This document shows, in pieces, positions 22,320-32,350 of a stretch of DNA of 64,000 bases. The position numbers and the translations under genes are program-made. The DNA is taken from NCBI GenBank assembly GCA_036023115.1, contig JAYKKT010000086.1, forward strand, positions 11,919,501 to 11,983,500. The letters are read 5' to 3'. The notes under the pieces are model-generated. The model saw nothing but the letters and a program-made list of their open reading frames with translations, had not been told where the DNA came from and did no database searches. This DNA is from Brasenia schreberi. Taxonomy: Eukaryota; Streptophyta; Magnoliopsida; Nymphaeales; Cabombaceae. Numbering within the stretch: the first letter of the stretch is position 1; every line of letters begins with the position of its first letter.

Positions 22320-23387
22320 CTACACATGATACTTCTTTAAGTATTGGATATTGAAAGGATCTGCTAAATTCCTACCTTCTACATCGATCAACCAATACGA
22401 ATTGTTCGTGGTGGTTGCTCGTACAACATAGGGTCCATCCCACTTGGGGTGCCACTTTCCGAGCGGATGTGGTCCACGATAGTGGATGATTTTCAAAACC
22501 AGATCCCCCACTTCAAAGTGGCGAGGTCTCATGTGTTTGCCATAATGTCGAGCTATCCTTTGCCGGTATGCACGAGCATGATCCATGGCAAGGAGTCGCC
22601 TCTCATCTAGCAAATCTAGTTCGGCCATCCTAGCGTGCTGAAGCGTCTCTAAGGGGAGGTCGAGTGCAATGGATGTATGGAATGAATGCAGTTGGGTATG
22701 AATGGGAAGAATGGCGTTTGTGCCATAGACCAATTCGAATGGTGTGACATTCGTGGGAGTCTGGATGGAAGTCCTATAAGCCCATAAGGCTTCATTCAGC
22801 TTCTCGTGCCACGTCCTACCCTTCTCTAAGGTTTTCTCAATTATACTAATGAGAGTCTTGTTTGTGGCTTCGGCTTGGCCGTTGCCTTGAGGGTAGTAGG
22901 GCGAAGAGAAGTGGTGAGTTATGCCATACGTGTTGCACAACTTAACCATCCGCTCGTTCTTGAATGGGGTGCGATTATCAGACACAAGGTCTCGTGGAAC
23001 CCCAAATCGAGCCAAGATATTCCTCCGGATGAAAGCCATCACATGTTTCCCCAACACGTTGGTTAGGGAAATGGCTTCCACCCACTTGGAGAAATACTCC
23101 GTGGCTGCTAAAATGAATCGATGCCCATTCGAGGCTTTTGGAAAGATTGGGCCTACGATGTCAAACGCCCACATGGTGAATGGCCAGGGGCTGACCACGG
23201 AATGCAATGCAGATGAGGGGATATGAATGGCGTGCCCATGCACTTGACATGGATGACACTTCCTAACATGATCGTGACAATCCTTTTTCAGGGTGGACCA
23301 AAAATAGCCCCCTCTAAGTATTTTCATTGCCATCATGTTGGCATTAACATGACCTCCACATTCTCCATCGTGGAATTCATGCATCAC
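22320..23387 (-). CDS. Integrase of element E, complete domain set
   Basis: The 355-residue open frame covers the whole integrase: HHCC zinc module (H6, H13, C44, C47), catalytic core with D76, D137 and E173 (DD35E spacing), and the C-terminal GPY/F module at 318-320 ending near FNIQYLKKYHV. Residue 139, next to catalytic D137, is Arg (SDNRT), where element A has the usual Gly (SDNGT). D shares the Arg. This is the best-preserved integrase in the window. The true protein is processed from a Gag-Pol polyprotein, so the ATG is only the first Met after a disrupted linker. Confidence 0.92.
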   Translation of the reverse strand: MMHEFHDGECGGHVNANMMAMKILRGGYFWSTLKKDCHDHVRKCHPCQVHGHAIHIPSSALHSVVSPWPFTMWAFDIVGPIFPKASNGHRFILAATEYFSKWVEAISLTNVLGKHVMAFIRRNILARFGVPRDLVSDNRTPFKNERMVKLCNTYGITHHFSSPYYPQGNGQAEATNKTLISIIEKTLEKGRTWHEKLNEALWAYRTSIQTPTNVTPFELVYGTNAILPIHTQLHSFHTSIALDLPLETLQHARMAELDLLDERRLLAMDHARAYRQRIARHYGKHMRPRHFEVGDLVLKIIHYRGPHPLGKWHPKWDGPYVVRATTTNNSYWLIDVEGRNLADPFNIQYLKKYHV

Positions 23388-24070
23388 TATCCTAGCCTCC
23401 TCTAGGTCGATACACCTAAGCAGAATGCCGGTAAAACTTTTTTTATATAAAACCCCACCCAGAATGGTGTATCGGGTCGAAATCTTGCGAATGAATGCCT
23501 TATCTTTGGATGTGGCATCCTCGGCGAATCCCCCATTTTCTAGAAATTGTTTTATGTCATAAAATCAGGGTTTTTCAATAGATTCTGGGTTATTTTGGCA
23601 AATGTCCAGATCGTGTGTGGATGGGTTGGGCGCATGCCATATTTCTAAAGATCGGGTCCCTGAAATGGGATCGACCTTTAGGGCTGAACCTAAGGAGGAG
23701 AGGGCAATGGTCCTCTCTTCCTACGTGTGTAAGTTTACACGATTGGAAGGATTGGACCAATCGTGTGGCCAACTCGTGATATGGAAGTAGTTTCTCATTA
23801 CGTACTTGCCAAATTTTCAAAACCTGGTTTATAACAAGGAGCGAATCTCCAAAGACCTCGATGCATGATGCCCTAGAGTTTTCGAAATCCTTAAGCCTTG
23901 TATGAGTGCTTCATACTCAGCTACGTTGTTGGAACATTCGAAATCTAAGCGGACTGCTATAGGAATCTCGCCCTTTACAGGGGAGATGAGGATGACGCCA
24001 GCACCAGCCCCTCATTGGTTTCGTGCCCCATCGAAGTGCATCTTCCATACTTGGTTTTCGAAACCGTTTG
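23388..24070 (-). pseudogene. aRNase H and linker of element E (broken)
   Basis: Compared with the intact copy in D, a Trp codon of KPWFYD is a stop (near 23568). A short deletion near 23706 removes the NGIADAL active-site motif and shifts the frame. One C is missing near 23873. Fragments of the LKIWQVRNEKLLPYHELATRL segment remain readable at 23590-23820. The second RNase H would be inactive. Confidence 0.85.
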
Positions 24071-24635
24071 CTAAAATTTGGTTTTGAAAATGGTTTTGTA
24101 ATATGCCTTCATCAGGCATTTCAACAAGAGTGGGATATGCGTCCTCTAAGGGGAACTCAACCACATAATCTGCTAGGGCTTGCCCCTTAATGGAGATCTG
24201 GTGATGGTATTTCAGATCATACTCCATTAAAAGGAGTTGCCATTTTCTCAACCTACCCGTGAGAATGGATTTTTCGAACAAGTGCTTGATTGGATCAAGC
24301 TTGGACACTATCCAGATCTCGTGATCCAGGAAATAGTGTCTGAATTTTTGGCAGGCCCAGACTAGGGCCAAGCACGTCTTCTCCATGGCTTGGTAATTTC
24401 ATTCATAAGCCAAGAGAGTTTTCGAAATGTAGTAGATGGCATACTCCTTATGGGTGTCATCCTCGTATTGAGCCAACAGGGCTCCTAAAGCATTTGCATG
24501 CATGGAGATGTAAAGCAAAAGCGGTTTTCCCTGCTTTGGAGGGTTTAAAACGGGGGAATTAACCAAGTACACATTTAGTCTCTCAAAGGACTTTTGGCAT
24601 TCGTCATCCCATAAGAATTTCGTGCCCTTCCTCAA
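24012..24635 (-). pseudogene. RNase H domain of element E, split by a CGA-to-TGA stop
   Basis: Two frames, 24399-24635 (MRKGTKFLWDD ... KTLLAYE) and 24012-24386 (MEKTCLALVWACQKFRHYF ... FDGARNQ), are one domain. It is interrupted where D has an Arg codon in YERNYQ and E has TGA. The second frame continues through the linker to the first aspartate of aRNH. The RNase H lacks the usual first catalytic Asp (LLLYISMHANALG). Confidence 0.85.
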
Positions 24636-26078
24636 CAGCTTATTGAAGGGTTCGCATCTGGTTGCCAGATTCGATATGAATCAGCGAATGGATTGTAAAC
24701 GACCCTAGAGGCTACGGATTTGGGTGAGATTGGAGGGTGGAGCCATGTCTATGATAGCTCGACACTTAGAGGGGTCGACTTCTATACCCCTTTGGCTCAC
24801 CATAAAGCCCAGAAGCTTGCCTGATTCTACCCCGAATACACATTTTTGAGGGTTTAGCTTTACTTTGTAAAGTCTAAGCCTTTCGAAAATCTTTTGCAAA
24901 CATTCGATATGAGTGCATTGGGTTTTGGATTTTGCCAAGAGATCATCTACATACACTTCTACGAGCTCATGAATTTGATCATGGAAGATCGTGGTCATGG
25001 CTTGTTAGTATGTTGCGCCGGCATTTTTGAAACCAAAGGGCATGACTGTATAGCAGTACGTGCCCCATGGGGTTGTGAAGGCGGTCTTACCCTGATCTCA
25101 TGGACTTAGTTTGATTTGATTATAGCCTGAATAGCCATCCATAAACAAAAACATTTCATGATTTGCAATACTATCGACTATCAAATCTATGTTTGGTAAA
25201 GGATAATTATCCTTGGGAGTGGCTTTATTCAGGTTTCTGAAATCGATGCATATTCGAATTTTCCCATTGGTTTTTTGAACTACAACGATATTTGACACCC
25301 AATCAAAATACGCAATGGGTTTTATAAATCCGGCTTTTAACAGATCTTCTAAACCCTCTTTGACTTGCGTGTGTACATTCGGTTGTATTTTCCTAAGCTT
25401 CTGCTTTATGGGTTTTACACCCGCATCTAAGAGAAGACGATGCTCGACAATGCTGGGATCGATGCCCGGCATGTCTTCATACGTCCATGCAAACACATCT
25501 AAATAGGTTCGTAGAAATGCAATGAATGCTAATCTTTCAGTTTGATGCAAACATGCACCTATTTTGATGGATTTGGGATTGGAATCATCCCCTAGGTTCA
25601 CCTCTATGAAATCTCCTCCTACTGATTGGGAAGGTCTTTCAAAATCGAGAATTTTATGAAATTCTGGGAGCTCAGAAGTGGGATCTTCCTCGAGGGGATC
25701 CACTTCTGGGTTTCGATCATTCTCGTGGGTTATAGACCCGAGTGATGTTGATGCGTGGTTTTCAAAAAGACTTGGTTTTGTACTCAGATTTTCAAGTGAT
25801 TTCGAAATTTTTGGTCTGGCTATGCAGATGACGTTTCTTTCGAAATCCTTTTCTTTTGCCAAAGTCCTACCAGGAGCAGCTATATACAAAATCTTTTTGG
25901 TATTTTCCAAATTTTCGATTTTTTTGGGTTTTTGCAAAACAAGAACTTTAGGAACTATACAAAGCACTCTATTTTCGAGTTTTTGTTTTCCCATTGTTTT
26001 TGGTTTTTCTTCTTTTTCTTCTTTTTTTGATTTTTAGTTTTCCAAATGTTTTTGTATTTTTATAAAAGGGATCTTCCG
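24636..26078 (-). pseudogene. Reverse transcriptase and pol linker of element E (several stops)
   Basis: The frame 25098-25994 covers the Lys-rich linker and RT fingers through FMDGYSGYNQIKLSP, then stops where B has Arg. The frame 24705-24998 holds YVDDLLAKSKT and the thumb. Stops replace Gln and Arg in the connection (SLQGRLQSVRR, 24680-24720) and Gln in ATYQRA (near 25010). All these are C-to-T type changes in coding or template strand. The RT catalytic aspartates are still encoded but not in one frame. Confidence 0.87.
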
Positions 26079-26113
26079 TCATACCTACAAAGGGAAAACA
26101 CTACGGGTTAGAC

Positions 26114-26566
26114 TTAGAATAGGAGATCTAAATCGTAGGTCTCTTCTAAGGCACGTTCCAGGGCACCCTTGACCCAGGTGGTCACAGGGGGTGGCTCTGG
26201 CGGTATTCGGGGAGTATAGCCGATCCCGTATCGGCTTGGATTGGCCCTAGGAAGGATGGGCTCTAGGAGACCCTGGTTCTGTGCCCCTAGACTTTTGTAG
26301 GGCGTATAGCCCATGTTCAACAACATGTTCCACGACTTTTTGTTTTTTGAAAAGTTTTGGTATAACTCGTGGTCCTGGAACATGCTGTCGTCCATATTGT
26401 GCTCATATGGCCTCTTGTCCAGGGGCTTTGGAAATAGGAAACGCTTGGGTTTTCCTAGAAGGGTTAGAATCGGGAGGGGGCATGCTTTGGGCGGCTCCTT
26501 CACACATACAACCGTCCTAGGGTTGTTTAACACGAGCCGGGGTGGCTCCATCACAATTTGCCCCAA
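26114..26566 (-). pseudogene. C-terminal gag-protease region of element E
   Basis: This 150-residue frame corresponds to the segment after protease: PPRLVLNNPRTVVCVKEPPK, NMDDSMFQDHELYQNF, LLNMGYTPYKSLGAQNQG and ETYDLDLLF. It is bounded upstream by a Gln-to-stop change and downstream by loss of the RV residues before the usual stop. No catalytic domain is recognised here. Confidence 0.75.
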
Positions 26567-26581
26567 GTTAGCCTCATGGGC

Positions 26582-27475
26582 CTAGGAGCTCGATAAACAA
26601 GGTGAGTTTATGATCCCCTGAAGCTGTGGGTGACTCTCACCTAGGATCACTACGACCTGGTCCCTGAAAGGGATCTTAACACACCTGTGGAAGGTGGATG
26701 GCACAGCGCACAAACTGTGTATCCAGGGTATTCCCAGCAACAGGTTATAATGAGGGTGGATGTCTAAAACATGGAACACCCCTGTGTGTTCGATCCCTCC
26801 CGTTTCCATTGGGAGTTCGATCGATCCTAAAGGTCTATACGCATTCCCATCGTATCCAGTGATAACGATGGGGCTTGGGTTTACAGAAGTCAAGGTGACT
26901 CCGATTTTATATGCCACATGAAGTGGAAGGATGTTGAGCCCTCCTCCACCATCGACTAGGCACCTATCCAGAGAGTGGTTGTTCAGAACCACCTCGATAT
27001 GCAGGGCCAGGTTGTGAGATTCGTAGGGTCTATCTACATCATCTTTCGAGAAAGTGATGGGCGATTTTGCTCCTAATAGAGCCACTTGGGCAGACAAGGA
27101 TTCCGGACTTATGTTCGAATCAACCTTGGCCCTTTCTAGAATTTTCTCTAACACGAGTCTATGCCTAGGCGAGGTTTGTATAAGCTCTAGGATAGACATG
27201 TGGATAGGAATCTTTGAAAGGTGGTTTTCGAAGTCATAAGGATTTAGGATGACTTTGTCCTTATCTGCTTTTGCCAGAACACCAGGGATACATGCTTTTG
27301 AGGGGCCAGGCACACTGACCACCTTTTGAGCACCTTGAAGGTGCGGGGGTTGATAGATCCTCCCGGATCTAGTCACTTCCCCCACGACCAGCCTAGGGTT
27401 CGCACTAAATTTGGCTCTAAGGATGAGTTGAGGAGAACCTTGGATTTTCAAAACTGGTTTTGCCAGGGATTCCAC
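26582..27475 (-). CDS. Aspartic protease region of element E
   Basis: This 297-residue frame contains the retroviral-type protease with LVDGGGGLNILPLHVAY, where the Asp of D-G-G is the catalytic residue. ITGYDGNAYRPLGSIELP, GVFHVLDIHPHYNLLLGIPW and KIPFRDQVVVILGESHPQLQG follow. The D-G-G form (rather than D-S/T-G) is common in plant Tat-type elements. The upstream 170 residues are linker (RIYQPPHLQGAQKVVSVPG). Unlike D, the catalytic Asp is retained. Confidence 0.87.
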   Translation of the reverse strand: MESLAKPVLKIQGSPQLILRAKFSANPRLVVGEVTRSGRIYQPPHLQGAQKVVSVPGPSKACIPGVLAKADKDKVILNPYDFENHLSKIPIHMSILELIQTSPRHRLVLEKILERAKVDSNISPESLSAQVALLGAKSPITFSKDDVDRPYESHNLALHIEVVLNNHSLDRCLVDGGGGLNILPLHVAYKIGVTLTSVNPSPIVITGYDGNAYRPLGSIELPMETGGIEHTGVFHVLDIHPHYNLLLGIPWIHSLCAVPSTFHRCVKIPFRDQVVVILGESHPQLQGIINSPCLSSS

Positions 27476-28713
27476 TTTTGGTGGTCCCTGAATAACGACT
27501 TGGGCGGGCTTCTTGTATAATACAAGAATGGGCGCACAAGTGGGTCGACCAGACTCTGGTTTTTGTGCTAGTTCCTTAGAAATTGTGAGGGTACATACCT
27601 CCTTTCCTTTCCCACTACCACTGGCGTGTTTGGGAAAGGGTTCTTTGAAGATAGCTTGAGGTGGCTCAGGTTCCGCAGTGACCTAGAGTCGGCCTTCCGC
27701 TATCAAGTTCTCAATTTTATTTAAAAGGGAGAAACAGCGTTTGGTATCATGGCCTTTGAGCCGATACTTACAAAATCGGTTTAAATACCCCCCCTTGGAA
27801 GTGACTCCTTCGGGGATTTTAGGGAGTTCTATCATGCCTTGGGCAAGTAGGAGGTCTAGGACCTCCGACACAGGTTGCCCCAGCAGTGTATACTCCCGTT
27901 TTTCAACCGGTTTTTGAAAGGTTCGCTCCCTCTTGTTTTCTAATTTTTCAAAATTTTTGGAAGTGCCTGCCATGCTTGGATCCACCCGGACATTGGTGAT
28001 TTTATGGGGCTTTGCCCCTTTGTCCATCGTGGGCAACCCGTATGTGATGGGCTTTTTCAAACGGGTTTTAGAAACGGCACTTCCTTTCCATAAGTGATCG
28101 TATCTCTTTTCGCAAGTTGGTTTCGAAAAGGGATGCGAAAGTTGAGATCTCATGGAGCGAGAGAAGGGTTTTTAACTCGCTTTTAAAGTTATCCAGGATG
28201 AGCGTGACTGCGCATCCTTCGGATATGGGCTCTCGCACTTGGCCTAAAAGTGACCTCCATCTTATAATGAAGGTATGTACGTCTTCGTTCATGCCTTGCT
28301 TTGTATCCCTTAAGGTATTAGGGTTGGCGTGACTTCTACATTGTGTGCAAATCTTTGCATGAAGCAGTTCGCTAACTCTTCAAAAGTAGCGAACTGGCTT
28401 AAGTCATAGGAAGCCAGCCATTTGGCAGCTGTGCCTTTAATAGATAAAGGGAACCAATACACCCATTTCATCGAGTCCTTTTTCTTCTTATGGGCTCGAC
28501 GCGAGAAAAGCTGCAAGTGAGACCTAGGGTCTCCCATGCCATCATACCGATGGAAGTTCAGTATTTCATCGTCAAATTCTGTTTCGTAATCCATAGGAAG
28601 GAAATCGATTTTGGCCTCAAATTCCCTTCTCAGGTCCTCGATCTCATCTAGTTTTATTTTGTTTTTGAAAATCCTCCTTGGCTCGACACTTCACTTGGAT
28701 TGGATTTTGACAT
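27476..28713 (-). pseudogene. Gag of element E (deleted and frameshifted)
   Basis: The Gag start (MSKSNPSE-like) is at 28713. About 213 bp (71 codons, by comparison with B) are deleted near 28605, with ATC at the junction. The capsid-like core is at 28310-28594 (RYDGMGDPRSHLQLFSRR, WLASYDLSQFATFEEL). Frame shifts split 28068-28292 and 27683-28153. The zinc knuckle has lost one residue, reading FCKYRLKGHDTKRC where others have FCKYHRLKGH, and LQVT is cut by a Gln-to-stop. Confidence 0.83.
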
Positions 28714-28719
28714 GCTTTT

Positions 28720-28756
28720 CAAATAGTATAGCACGGCCCTTACTTGGCTCACGTCC
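28720..28756. other. Filler patch in the gag leader of element E
   Basis: Where D reads CTTTTGAAGC...TTTTCTAAGTACAAG, E has about 28 bases matching its own LTR repeat (AAATAGTATAGCACGGCCCT then TACTTGG). Then comes GGCTCACGTCC, which matches the bases before its primer binding site. After that the normal leader (TAAGTACAAG) resumes. Confidence 0.7.
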
Positions 28757-28850
28757 TAAGTACAAGCAAAGAAAACAAGTTAAAAATGATACCTTTTAAC
28801 AAAATTTTTCGCAAGCTTCCAACCTAAAACTCGATTTTTGAAAGGCTCAC

Positions 28851-28868
28851 GTCCCACCGAGTGCGCCA
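28851..28868 (-). promoter_or_regulatory. Primer binding site of element E (diverged)
   Basis: The plus strand reads GTCCCACCGAGTGCGCCA. B and D have GTCCCACCGGGCGTGCCA at the same distance from the 5' LTR. The site still ends in CCA (TGG on the element strand), as expected for pairing to a tRNA 3' end. Confidence 0.8.
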
Positions 28869-28873
28869 ATCCC

Positions 28874-31800
28874 TGTAGACGCGCGAAAATCCCTCGCCTC
28901 TGGCTTCTTCAGGGCCAGGAGCGGATCCTCTCGTGTGTCTAAGGCCTATTTATATAAACAGGGCGAGCTAGCTAGCTTACCTAAGCTAGCGAAGATATAT
29001 TTTAAGCTGACTTCTAATCGTGGTGATTGTGAGTAAGTGAGCTCTTGTCGTCGCAGACCTTCTTGCACCAACGCGCAAGGGTCAGTCTGTACGCTTTGAA
29101 AAATCAAGTTTTAGGGTATAGAAAGCCTACGAAGCGGTTCGAGGTGTTTAATTTGGGTCTTTTAGATACGATTGCAGATTTTATCACAAGGATTTGCACG
29201 TGCCTAAGTCTTTCTTTTTATCCCTTTATGGGCCACCTAGGTGTGTGTTATGAACACTCCACTACATGGGGCGAATTTGAGTGGGAATACGGGGCTTGCT
29301 TTGATGCAATATGCATCCTACCTCATGGTATGGCGTAGATGCAATGCAAACTCACGCTACTCCAAAGGGAAAACCCGAATGTAAAGACAATGCCGAAGGG
29401 AAATAACTGAAGGGAAATGACTTGTAATGTAAATGCCGAAGGGAGATATGTATATAGGGTATATACGTGCCCTTACTTGGGTCTTTCAAATAAGAGCGAA
29501 GGCTCAATGTGTGTGAGTGCTTGAATTGAAAGACTTACACACACGACATGAAATGAAAACCCAAATAGTATAGCATGGCCCTTACTTGGGTCTTTCAAAT
29601 AAGAGCGAAGGCTCAATGTGTGTGAGTGCTTGAATTGAAAGACTTACACACACGACATGAAATGAAAACCCAAATAGTATAGCACGGCCCTTACTTGGGT
29701 CTTTCAAATAAGAGCGAAGGCTCAATGTGTGTGAGTGCTTGAATTGAAAGACTTACACACACGACATGAAATGAAAACCCAAATTGTATAGCACGGCCCT
29801 TACTTGGGTCTTTCAAATAAGAGCGAAGGCTCAATGTGTGTGAGGGCTTGAATTAAAAGACTTACACACACGACATGAAATGAAAACCCAAATAGTATAG
29901 CACGGCCCTTACTGGGTCTTTCAAATAAGAGCGAAGGCTCAATGTGTGTGAGTGCTTGAATTGAAAGGCAACACACCCAACTTAAGCAAAAACCCTATGA
30001 AAATTAAAGTATATATATATATTTATGTATTAGGGGCTGATTAGGCCCGTGTGTGTTCAAAATCGTGCACAACTAAGAGAGTGCATGTGTGTGGGTGTGC
30101 CAAGCCACATTATTACAAGCGGGGTGAGACTATGCTCCGTTATTACAACCCCGTATCGAATTGAATTTTAAGCAAGTATACAACTAAGGACCGAGTTAGG
30201 CACTTACTAATAGCTGGTCCGAAGATGCCTTGCTTGAGCATGGGCTTGGCCTTCGCCTTGGGCTGCAAGAGGGAGCTCCGCGGAGTGGAATGGTAAGGAG
30301 TTGCTGGCCGGGTGCCTTAGATGCGCGGGAGAGATGCCTTGAAGGTGGCCGGCTACTTGGGAAGGGGCTGCCTTGGCGTGTGGGGCTAAGGTGAGTATGT
30401 AGGGTCACTAAGGAAGGTTTGTGAAGTTAGGGAGTATGACACTAAGGGGAGCCTCAGGGAGTGTCTAATGGAGCACCTAAGAGAAGCACGTGGCTGGCCC
30501 AATGGAGGTGACAGTCGGTTGGAGTGGCCGACTAGGGGAACTTGATGGTGGTGGGCTGCTAGGGTGGCTAGGAGTGGTGGAAGGGAAGGGAACTAGCTAG
30601 GAGATGGGGTAAGGTAGTGGTGGATGTGGGGGGGTAATATGGGCAGGTCTTAGGGAGTTGGATGGGGTGGCCGGGTGTAGCTAGGGTGTCTAGCTATTGG
30701 CGGGTAGTTAGGTTGGTTAGGGCCTGGCCGAATGGGAGTGGGGGGAGGCGATGAATGGTTGGTGTTAGGGGAAGATGGTGGTGGTGTAGGTGGTTGAGAG
30801 TGGAGGGGGAGTGGAGAAGAGGTGAGGTAAGGTATGGGGTACTAAGCGAGTGGTGGGAGGCGGCGGTTGGTTGAGGAGCAGCCGGATGTGGTGGATTGGT
30901 TGGTTCGGCCGGATGAAGAGGATGGCGACGGGTGGCTGGGGAGTGATGGAGCAGGTGGAGCACGGTGGCGGCTGGTGGTGGTGCAGGTGGAGGAGCCGGC
31001 TAGGAGTGGGGCTGGTGGAAGTGGAGAAGAGGTGGAAGGTCGGCTGGAAATGGGGGACCCAAGGTTTGAAAACCCGCCCACTAGGGGGGGGGGTTTATAG
31101 CCTTTGTGAAGGGCGGTGGGGCTGGTTTCAGGGTAGTGGTTAGGTGGTCTAGGGAGGGTGGTAAGGAAGTAAGGTGGGCTGGTATTAGGGTAGGGTCAGA
31201 TATTTTAGATACAAGGGGTTTTGGGTAAGTTGTGGGCTAGGTTTAGGTGGGGTGGTTTAGAGGTTTAGGGTTTGGCTAGGTGGGTGGGTTTTAGGGTGAG
31301 TTTTAGTGAGGTGGGTTAGGTGATTAGGCTAGGATTAGGTTAGGTTTAGGGAAATTAACCTAGGTTTAGGGAAGGATTAGGGAAGTGGGTTAGGTGATTA
31401 GGTTGGGATTAGGCCGGGATTAGGGAAGTGGGTTAGGTGATTAGGCTCAGATTAGGACCGGATTAGGGTAGAAGGCTAGGATTAGGTATTTTTGGTTAGG
31501 ATTAGATGAAGGAGCTCCCTTTGCATGACCCACAGACCCTAATCACATCATGTTGGTGCAGCCCTAGGTTAGGTTTTGGCTAATTACAAGCTTAAACCCA
31601 CTTAATTAGGCTAACCCACATGATTAACCCCAAACTTGACACACAAGTCAAGCTTAATTACAACACACACTTGATCTTATCCTCCCCCACTCTCTGTGAT
31701 GCCCATAATCCCACGTGAATTTCAAGTGGGCCCCACCTCCATTTATGAGAAGGTGATGTGGGCCATGGATATGGATATTGGATTGGATCTCTGGATCCAA

Positions 31801-32345
31801 ATCCAAATCTAAATCCATACATGGGTTTGGATTGGGATCTGGATATATATGGTCCAGATCCGATCCAAACTGAACTCTGACTCCTTCGAGCTGTGTTCAA
31901 AATGAACGGTTTGTGCGGGGTCTAACAGCATCAGTACTCCATCTGCGTTGGGTCTTCGCCAACATGATCGTCCGCCTCTGTTTTCGCCTTCCGGAGATGA
32001 CTTCAAATGATGTTTTGATGATAACAGGGTCTTGGACATTCGAGATCCTGGGGGTGGATTTGATACAAGAGTTGTTGTACCGGGCTTGACATCTGCTCCG
32101 GTTCCGGTCTCTCTTTGGCTTTCCTGGTCCTGTCTGGATGAGGCCAAGCTGCTTCGGGGTTTCAAAACATGTTTTAAAAAGGTTTTTAAAAGCCATATTG
32201 TATATTTTTGAAATATAAAGTTCAAAACATATGTACAGGGTTGTTTGGAAGGCACCTGGGTTTCCAGACTCAAAATAGCCCTTTGGGGCTGCTTTTACAA
32301 AACCAGGTTGATTTGAGAAGTTTGTGGGATTTCGGGGTGTTTACA
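28874..32345 (-). mobile_element. 5' LTR of element E
   Basis: A 3,472-bp LTR from TGTAGACGCGCG to GTGTTTACA, ending beside the gatat duplication. In element sense it has a degraded TATA 1 (CATAAATGG, about 31740-31750), TATA 2 (CTATAAA, 31094-31100) with GC hairpin, a splice donor GTAAGT at 30207, a (TA)n tract (30010-30022), five 109-bp repeats (29490-29960) and a third TATA-like TATATAAATAGG near the U5 end (28946-28957). Confidence 0.92.
29490..29960 (-). repeat. Tandem 109-bp repeats, E 5' LTR
   Basis: TAAGAGCGAAGGCTC starts at 29491, 29600, 29709, 29818 and 29926, giving four intervals of 109, 109, 109 and 108 bp. Confidence 0.9.
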
Positions 32346-32350
32346 GATAT

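Larger units (their letters stand above)
17703..32345 (-). mobile_element. Element E, structurally complete Tat-lineage LTR retrotransposon (14,643 bp)
   Basis: This is the innermost element, flanked by gatat duplications. The 3' LTR is 17703-21142 (3,440 bp) and the 5' LTR 28874-32345 (3,472 bp). The internal region is 7,731 bp with polypurine tract, integrase, aRNH, RNase H, RT, protease, gag and a primer-binding-site remnant in order. In a 180-bp sample (19021-19200 against 30181-30360) I counted 5 differences between the LTRs. A 27-bp indel distinguishes them (near 19723 and 30888-30914). Many coding nonsense changes make it non-autonomous today. Confidence 0.93.
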
